Assembly (NCBI GenBank): GCA_041738275.1
Contig: JBGSQD010000267.1
Coordinates: 1-17,991 of the forward strand
Direction: 5' to 3'
Length of the DNA: 17,991 nt
From: JACPFJ01 sp041738275
GTDB taxonomy: Bacteria > Desulfobacterota > Desulfuromonadia > Geobacterales > Pseudopelobacteraceae
Both the position numbers and the translations under genes were made by a program. Numbering within the stretch: the first letter of the stretch is position 1; the number at the start of each line of letters is the position of its first letter. Positions 14,023 to 17,991 of the stretch are shown piece after piece. The notes beneath the pieces were generated by a model that saw nothing but the letters and a program-made list of their open reading frames with translations, was not told the origin of the DNA and ran no database searches.

Positions 14023-14058
14023 AGAAAGGGCCTTCCCTGAGTGGGGAAGGCCCTTTCT
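14023..14058. terminator. Shared (bidirectional) terminator between cobI and the lipoprotein
   Basis: AGAAAGGGCCTTCCC (14023-14037) and GGGAAGGCCCTTTCT (14044-14058) are a perfect 15-bp stem with a 6-nt loop. It starts 4 nt after cobI and lies 43 nt past the stop of the convergent minus-strand lipoprotein gene. The T-rich flank is better on the minus side (TTTCTTTATC), but the placement suits both genes. Confidence 0.85.
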
Positions 14059-14101
14059 GCTTGAGCTACACATCTGTTATCATTTTAAAGCGAGTTTCAT
14101 T

Positions 14102-15112
14102 TTACTGGGGCGCATCTTCAGCCGGAACAATAACGGGCGCGGAATCCCTGGACGTGTCCAGCACAGGAACCCTGGTAATCTCAGGGACAACGACCTTTGC
14201 CGGTTCAACAACAGGAGCGGGAGCTGCCGTCATCTGAGTTTCCTGAACCTTTTTGATCTTGTCCGGCTTCTCCGCCGGACGCTGCGTTGCATTATTCGCA
14301 GGTGCAGCGGTTTCCTTCTTCTTTGTCTCAGCCGGATCATTCTTCAGGAAAGAGATAATCTCGTCAAACTGCTTGCCATAGACCACTGATTCCTGGGTCT
14401 CGCGCAACAACAGGTCCTTGCGCTTTTGTTCAAGCGTCAGCTTGATCCCTTCCAGGGTCTTGAACTTGATGTTGGCAGAGGGGGACAGATTGGCCTCGGC
14501 TTCGCTGAAATCGGGATACTGCAGGTTGATCATGGGATAGTACGTCAGGATACGGCTGCGAAAATTCGGATACTCCCACAGGACAGTTCCGTTTACGTCG
14601 AGAATCTGGGCGCTCATGATCAGGTAGTTGTAGTCGCTGGTCAAGGATGACATCAAATTGCTGGACAAGATCTTTTCGGTCTTGCTGATGCCGCTGACAG
14701 TCATTATCATGACCGCGTCCAGATTGTTTTTCTGGATATAATCGCGCAGCTCCATGTTTTTCCAGAAATATTTATTGTACTGGATGGCGGCGTCATCGCG
14801 CTTTTCGCGGCGGAAGAACAGATTTCCGTATATCCTCTGGGGATCGCCGTCCAGCAGTGCCACGGTGTAAAAATTGCCGGTTCCCTTGAGCATGCGAACA
14901 AACTGCTGCTCGTATTTACGGTTCATCTCGGCCACCAGTGAGATGAGCTGATCCTTCTGGGGGAACTTGATATCGGAGTCCGCATCTATCAGGATGGGAG
15001 CAACACCGAGAACCCTCACCTTTTCGGCAAAATTTTTCTTGGGAACATTGAAATAGTTCTGGGCACATCCGAAGGTCAGCATTAACAGCGGCAGCAACAG
15101 AAATCGTTTCAT
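14102..15112 (-). CDS. Lipoprotein of unknown function with a Pro/Ala-rich tail
   Basis: The 336-residue product has a lipoprotein signal (MKRFLLLPLLMLTFGC, Cys16; the -3 position is Thr rather than the usual Leu). AGGAGG lies 6 nt before the ATG. Residues about 30-255 are a mixed alpha/beta domain (VRVLGVAPILIDADSDIKFP, later YIQKNNLDAVMIMTVSGISK and LIMSAQILDVNGTVLWEYPN). That pattern recalls periplasmic lipoproteins that bind peptidoglycan- or transporter-associated partners, but I recognise no family. Residues about 258-336 are Lys/Pro/Ala/Val-rich and probably disordered. It stands alone between terminators, with no operon partner to suggest a role. Confidence 0.8.
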   Translation of the reverse strand: MKRFLLLPLLMLTFGCAQNYFNVPKKNFAEKVRVLGVAPILIDADSDIKFPQKDQLISLVAEMNRKYEQQFVRMLKGTGNFYTVALLDGDPQRIYGNLFFRREKRDDAAIQYNKYFWKNMELRDYIQKNNLDAVMIMTVSGISKTEKILSSNLMSSLTSDYNYLIMSAQILDVNGTVLWEYPNFRSRILTYYPMINLQYPDFSEAEANLSPSANIKFKTLEGIKLTLEQKRKDLLLRETQESVVYGKQFDEIISFLKNDPAETKKKETAAPANNATQRPAEKPDKIKKVQETQMTAAPAPVVEPAKVVVPEITRVPVLDTSRDSAPVIVPAEDAPQ

Positions 15113-15127
15113 CTACATCCTCCTGAC

Positions 15128-15140
15128 CCCGATAATCGGG
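15128..15140 (-). promoter_or_regulatory. 13-bp palindrome in the lipoprotein leader
   Basis: CCCGATAATCGGG is a perfect odd-centred palindrome just upstream of the lipoprotein's SD (AGGAGG). It may be an operator or a small RNA hairpin; nothing else identifies it. Between here and the riboswitch promoter (15431) I see no gene. A 7-bp GC-rich hairpin at 15390-15410 is followed on the minus strand by six Ts, but no minus-strand gene feeds it. Confidence 0.3.
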
Positions 15141-15430
15141 ATAAGCGCGTTAACGAAGTTATTTCCCATCAATAAACGCGGAAAGCAACTTCTATCTTAC
15201 TGATTCAGCTTGATACACCTGAAATCACTGGGTTGTTTATAGCAGATGCCGCCCTCTTTATCTACTAATTTGATGTATGCGAACCCATATTACAGCCCTG
15301 CGCCGCGGTCTGGTCAACTATTTTCAACATAGGGAAACCATGCCTGCAGCCCATTATCATTGCTGCGTTGTCGTGATAAAAAAGCGACAGTGGGGGGAAA
15401 TCACCCCCACCGGGACAGCCGCATAATTGG

Positions 15431-15460
15431 TTGACAATCACTGCTATCTTTCTGTATTCT
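15431..15460 (+). promoter_or_regulatory. metX: Sigma-70 promoter of the metX leader
   Basis: TTGACA (15431-15436) is a perfect -35 box, followed after 18 bp by TATTCT (15455-15460). Transcription would begin near 15467, just before the first riboswitch helix at 15478, as expected for an S-box transcript. Confidence 0.7.
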
Positions 15461-15477
15461 CGGCTATATAAAACCTG

Positions 15478-15572
15478 CTTATCTAGAGTGGTGGAGGGAA
15501 AGGCCCTGCGAAACCACAGCAACCGGCCAATATGGCGTCAGGTGCTAATTCCTGCCGAAAGGCAAAGATGAG
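15478..15572 (+). ncRNA. SAM-I (S-box) riboswitch aptamer
   Basis: The conserved S-box core is present. CTTATC (15478-15483) pairs with GATGAG (15567-15572) as P1. Then comes AGAGTGGTGGAGGG, with GTGGT (15488-15492) pairing with ACCAC (15513-15517), the GAAACCACAGCAACC segment, and AGGTGCTAATTCCTGCC leading to the P4 hairpin TGCC-GAAA-GGCA (15553-15564). It binds S-adenosylmethionine and turns expression off when SAM is plentiful. Its place before metX, a methionine-biosynthesis gene, agrees. Confidence 0.95.
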
Positions 15573-15599
15573 AGAGGTGCGCTGCTAACATGTCGTTTC

Positions 15600-15633
15600 A
15601 GCCCCTTCTCATATATTTGTGAAGGGGCTTTTT
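15600..15633 (+). terminator. Riboswitch expression platform: terminator that also hides the metX SD
   Basis: AGCCCCTTC (15600-15608) pairs with GAAGGGGCT (15621-15629) around a 12-nt loop, followed by five Ts. The only SD for metX (AAGGGG) lies in the 3' arm, and the ATG is at 15635. The competing fold is visible: ATGAGA (15568-15573), the 3' strand of P1, can pair with TCTCAT (15607-15612), which would open the terminator and free the SD. Confidence 0.85.
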
Positions 15634-15634
15634 C

Positions 15635-16750
15635 ATGTCGGTCGGGGTCGTTGCTGAACAATCCATAACCTTTGAAAACGGTATCAAACTGGATAGCGGT
15701 CGAATCCTGGCTCCCATCACGCTCGTCTATGAAGCGTACGGAACCTTGAATGAATCGGCTTCCAATGCCATCCTGGTGGAACATGCCTGGACCGGCGACG
15801 CCCATCTGGCCGGAAAGCGGAGCGAGGAAGACGCCAAAGGGGGCTGGTGGGACGCCATTGTCGGCCCTGGCAAGCTTCTGGATACCGACCGCTACTATGT
15901 TATCTGCTCCAACGTGATAGGTTCCTGTTACGGATCCACCGGCCCCTCCTCCATCAATCCCAAAACCGGCAAACGCTACAACCTGACCTTTCCGGTCATC
16001 ACCGTGCGGGATATGGTGCGGGCCCAGAAACTGCTGTTGGACGTCCTGGGTATCAAGCGTTTGTTGAGTGTCATGGGCGGCAGCATGGGTGGTATGCAGG
16101 CCCTGGAATGGGCTACCCAGTATCCAGACAGCATTGCGTCAGCCATTGTCCTTGCCTGCACGCCGCACCCTTCGCCTCAGGCCATTGCCCTGAACGCCAT
16201 AGCCCGCTGGGCAATATTCAACGACCCGACCTGGCGCAAGGGAGAGTATAAACAGAACCCAAAGGACGGCCTGGCCCTGGCCAGGGGCATCGGCCATATC
16301 ACCTTCCTGTCTGATGAATCCATGAATACCAAGTTCGGGCGGCGTTTTTCGGCCAAGGACGGCCAGTTCGACTTTTTCGGCCAGTTTGAGGTGGAACGTT
16401 ATCTGAACTACAATGGCCGCAACTTTGTGGATAGATTTGATGCCAACTCATTTCTTTATCTGGCCAAGTCGCTGGACCTGTACGATGTTGCCTGGGGCTA
16501 TGAGTCCATGGCCGAGGCCTTCAGCCAGGTCACGGCGCCAATCCAGTTCTTCGCATTTTCCTCTGACTGGCTTTATCCCCCCTACCAGACCGAGGAGATG
16601 GTTACCTGTCTCCGGGAAATCGGCAAACCGGTGGATTATCATCTCATTCAATCCTCCTACGGCCACGACGCCTTTCTGCTTGAGCACGAAACCTTCGCAC
16701 CCATGGTGCGAAACCTGCTTGATCGTGTCGAGTGCGGAGAATCCCCTTAA
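15635..16750 (+). CDS. metX: Homoserine O-acetyltransferase MetX
   Basis: MetX moves an acetyl (in some bacteria succinyl) group from CoA to homoserine, the first committed step to methionine. The 371 residues fit the family. The alpha/beta-hydrolase triad is Ser150 in SVMGGSMGGMQALEW (145-159), Asp311 in AFSSDWLYPP (307-316) and His344 in SSYGHDAFLLE (340-350). HAWTGDAHLAG (50-60) and GSCYGSTGPSSINP (96-109) are typical. ATG 15635 follows the riboswitch terminator immediately and uses an SD within the hairpin. The annotated acyl donor is an inference; acetyl versus succinyl specificity needs biochemical evidence. ttcA follows after 3 nt. Confidence 0.96.
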   Translation: MSVGVVAEQSITFENGIKLDSGRILAPITLVYEAYGTLNESASNAILVEHAWTGDAHLAGKRSEEDAKGGWWDAIVGPGKLLDTDRYYVICSNVIGSCYGSTGPSSINPKTGKRYNLTFPVITVRDMVRAQKLLLDVLGIKRLLSVMGGSMGGMQALEWATQYPDSIASAIVLACTPHPSPQAIALNAIARWAIFNDPTWRKGEYKQNPKDGLALARGIGHITFLSDESMNTKFGRRFSAKDGQFDFFGQFEVERYLNYNGRNFVDRFDANSFLYLAKSLDLYDVAWGYESMAEAFSQVTAPIQFFAFSSDWLYPPYQTEEMVTCLREIGKPVDYHLIQSSYGHDAFLLEHETFAPMVRNLLDRVECGESP

Positions 16751-16753
16751 AAC

Positions 16754-17551
16754 ATGTCGAATCTGCTTGATGAACTTAAAGGCAACCAGCTCTTCAGAAA
16801 ACTGCGGCATTCGGTGGGCAGGGCTATTGCGGACTTCAGCCTGATCAAGGAAGGCGATCGCGTGGCGGTTGCCGTGTCGGGCGGCAAGGACTCGTACACG
16901 CTCCTGCTTTTATTGGCGGAGCTGCGGCGGCGGGCGCCGATCTCGTTTGAGATCGTGGCGCTGACAATTGATTCCGGCTATCCAGGTTTCCGTTCTGACA
17001 TCATCGAGGAGTTCATCACTTCTCAAGGTATTACAGCCCATATTGAAAAAACCAACCATTTTGAGATTATCAGCGAGAAGCGTCGTCCTGGTTCTTCCTA
17101 CTGCTCCATCTGTGCCCGCTTCAAGCGCGGCGCCCTTTACAGCATTGCCAAAAGCATGGGCTGCAACAAACTGGCTCTGGGTCATCACAGCGATGATTTC
17201 ATCGAAACCCTGCTGCTGAACCAGTTCTTTGTAGGTTCACTCAAGGCCATGTCGGCCAGCATGCTGGCTGACAACGGCGAGACCACCGTGATCCGGCCGC
17301 TGGTGTACGTAGCTGAGGCGGACATCATCACCTTTGCCCGGAATGTCGCCCTGCCGGTGGTCTGCTGCTGCTGCCCGGTATGCGGCACTGCTGATCTGCA
17401 GCGTAAACGGATGAAGAACCTGCTGAAAGAGCTGGAGAAGGATATACCACACGTCAAAAACAGCCTGCTCAAGGCGCTCTCAAACGTGCATCCGCGCCAT
17501 CTTCTTGATTCCACCCTGGTGCGCGACGATGTTGCGACCGGAGATCGGTAA
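16754..17551 (+). CDS. ttcA: tRNA 2-thiocytidine-32 synthetase TtcA
   Basis: TtcA thiolates cytidine 32 of some tRNAs using ATP and an iron-sulphur cluster. The 265 residues carry the PP-loop VAVSGGKDSYTLLLL (40-54), DSGYPGF (73-79), the CSIC cysteine pair (Cys117, Cys120), GHHSDDFIETLLLN (143-156) and a Cys-rich motif PVVCCCCPVCG (201-211). The usual third ligand region in E. coli reads PCNLCG; here four consecutive Cys (TGC x4) precede the final Cys, which is unusual. The ATG lies 3 nt after the metX stop with only a weak SD, so it probably depends on metX translation and on the SAM riboswitch upstream. The gene's last 72 nt overlap a small minus-strand gene. Confidence 0.93.
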   Translation: MSNLLDELKGNQLFRKLRHSVGRAIADFSLIKEGDRVAVAVSGGKDSYTLLLLLAELRRRAPISFEIVALTIDSGYPGFRSDIIEEFITSQGITAHIEKTNHFEIISEKRRPGSSYCSICARFKRGALYSIAKSMGCNKLALGHHSDDFIETLLLNQFFVGSLKAMSASMLADNGETTVIRPLVYVAEADIITFARNVALPVVCCCCPVCGTADLQRKRMKNLLKELEKDIPHVKNSLLKALSNVHPRHLLDSTLVRDDVATGDR

Positions 17552-17671
17552 CTTTTTTGCTTTTTCGCTGGTTCTTCTCAGACGAATGCCATGATCATTC
17601 ATGAAATCAATGATTGAGTAATATCCTCCGACAGCCACCACAGCCAATCCCGCAATCGTTATCGCTTCCAT
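17480..17671 (-). CDS. Small single-pass membrane protein of unknown function
   Basis: GGAGG lies 6 nt before an ATG at 17671. The 63-residue product starts with a membrane helix, MEAITIAGLAVVAVGGYYSI (residues about 4-21), followed by a basic soluble tail (GIRLRRTSEKAKKLPISG and so on). The last 72 nt run antisense through the end of ttcA, so the C-terminus may be shorter in practice. The strong SD and convincing membrane segment argue for a real gene, but I do not recognise a family. Confidence 0.55.
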   Translation of the reverse strand: MEAITIAGLAVVAVGGYYSIIDFMNDHGIRLRRTSEKAKKLPISGRNIVAHQGGIKKMARMHV

Positions 17672-17804
17672 CCCTTGCCTCCTCGTTTCATTTTCGATAA
17701 CGAGAGCATATCAGACAGTTGTGACACAATAAGTCGTTATGTAAATTCCCTGCTGCAATTAATATGATTGCCGGGAAAGATAGCCGATGCCGGAAGGAGA
17801 TTTT

Positions 17805-17991
17805 GTGAGAAGCAAGGATCCTGCTGATATTTTGCGATGGCTGCACGAGAATCCAAGTCTCAAAGAGCTTTGTGCAGAATATCCGGATGAGTGGGAACGT
17901 GTACAGGCTGAACTTGGAGCCGTCCTGGCTCAGGGTAAACCTGAAGAGTTGCAGTCCTACCTGAAACGCCTGTCTTTGCAGGGAGCGACCC
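17805..17991 (+). CDS. Start of an unrecognised plus-strand gene (partial, runs off the right edge)
   Basis: A GTG at 17805 follows GGAAGGAGA (17792-17800) by 4 nt, and the frame stays open for 62 codons to the window end. It begins MRSKDPADILRWLHENPSLK, then ELCAEYPDEWERVQAELGAV and LAQGKPEELQSYLKRLSLQG. It is acidic and helical with no signal peptide or motif I can name. A TTGTGACACAA palindrome (17719-17729) overlaps a possible promoter (TTGTGA, 17 bp, TAAATT at 17742-17747) in the 133-nt gap to the divergent membrane-protein gene. Confidence 0.75.
   Translation, partial: MRSKDPADILRWLHENPSLKELCAEYPDEWERVQAELGAVLAQGKPEELQSYLKRLSLQGAT

Noticed and set aside
15390..15410. GC-rich 7-bp hairpin (GTGGGGG/CCCCCAC) with a minus-strand T-run
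   Set aside because: Looks like a minus-strand terminator, but no gene on that strand leads into it, so I do not annotate it as one.
15342..15425. 27-codon plus-strand ORF (MPAAHYHCC...) before the metX promoter
   Set aside because: Weak SD only, no family, and it ends before the -35 box; too short to support.
15265..15522. 85-codon minus-strand frame across the metX leader
   Set aside because: It runs antisense through the promoter and the SAM aptamer, whose conservation explains the sequence; no SD.
1..17991. Search for tRNA, rRNA, CRISPR arrays, intact insertion sequences or a cobalamin riboswitch
   Set aside because: No cloverleaf, rRNA-like stretch, regularly spaced repeats, transposase gene or B12-box was seen by eye; a tool-based scan could still find a weak one.

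Overview
The window looks like chromosomal DNA from a Geobacter-type bacterium (Desulfuromonadota, order Geobacterales), with GC around 50-55% in most genes. The call rests on the mixture of genes: a PATAN (DUF4388)-roadblock regulator followed by a second roadblock-like protein and typA, a CbiET-CbiL cobalamin pair, a SAM-I riboswitch in front of metX, a small-ORF locus behind a sigma-54-type promoter, and intergenic palindromic repeats. No species can be named from the sequence alone.

Layout. (1) 1-1830 is accessory DNA: the 5' end of an unknown minus-strand gene whose Shine-Dalgarno (SD) sequence is locked in a perfect hairpin, a Schlafen/AlbA_2 ATP-binding regulator with a four-unit tandem-repeat linker, and a RhuM-family fragment. 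This resembles the edge of a decayed defence or type I restriction locus. (2) 1830-3532 (minus) is an overlapping cmoA-cmoB pair for 5-oxyacetyl-uridine-34 modification of tRNA. (3) 3674-4554 has a REP-like palindrome and then a TumE-TumA toxin-antitoxin pair with its own operator. (4) 4615-6211 has a small lipoprotein and a convergent two-gene unit, TANGO2-like/NRDE then ACP phosphodiesterase. (5) 6240-6922 is an RpoN-type promoter embedded in a perfect inverted repeat, driving two small unknown genes. (6) 6992-8256 is an alpha/beta hydrolase preceded by a 7-codon leader ORF, then a palindromic intergenic repeat and an AT-rich promoter region. (7) 8257-11718 is the PATAN-roadblock pair and typA, each followed by a clear intrinsic terminator. 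(8) 11933-14019 is a palindromic repeat, then cbiET (cobL) and cbiL (cobI). (9) 14102-15112 (minus) is an unrecognised lipoprotein. (10) 15431-17551 is a promoter, SAM-I riboswitch, metX and ttcA. (11) 17480 to the end has a small membrane protein gene (minus) and the start of an unrecognised plus-strand gene running off the edge.

SAM chemistry recurs: CmoA/CmoB consume SAM or carboxy-SAM, the cobalamin enzymes are SAM methyltransferases, and metX lies under a SAM riboswitch that probably also covers the tRNA-thiolation gene ttcA 3 nt downstream. The observations most worth following up are the sigma-54/dyad small-ORF locus (6240-6922), the SAM-I element whose terminator also hides the metX SD and probably reaches ttcA, the SD-masking hairpin at 48-87, and the Schlafen-like gene with its slippage-prone linker and RhuM remnant.
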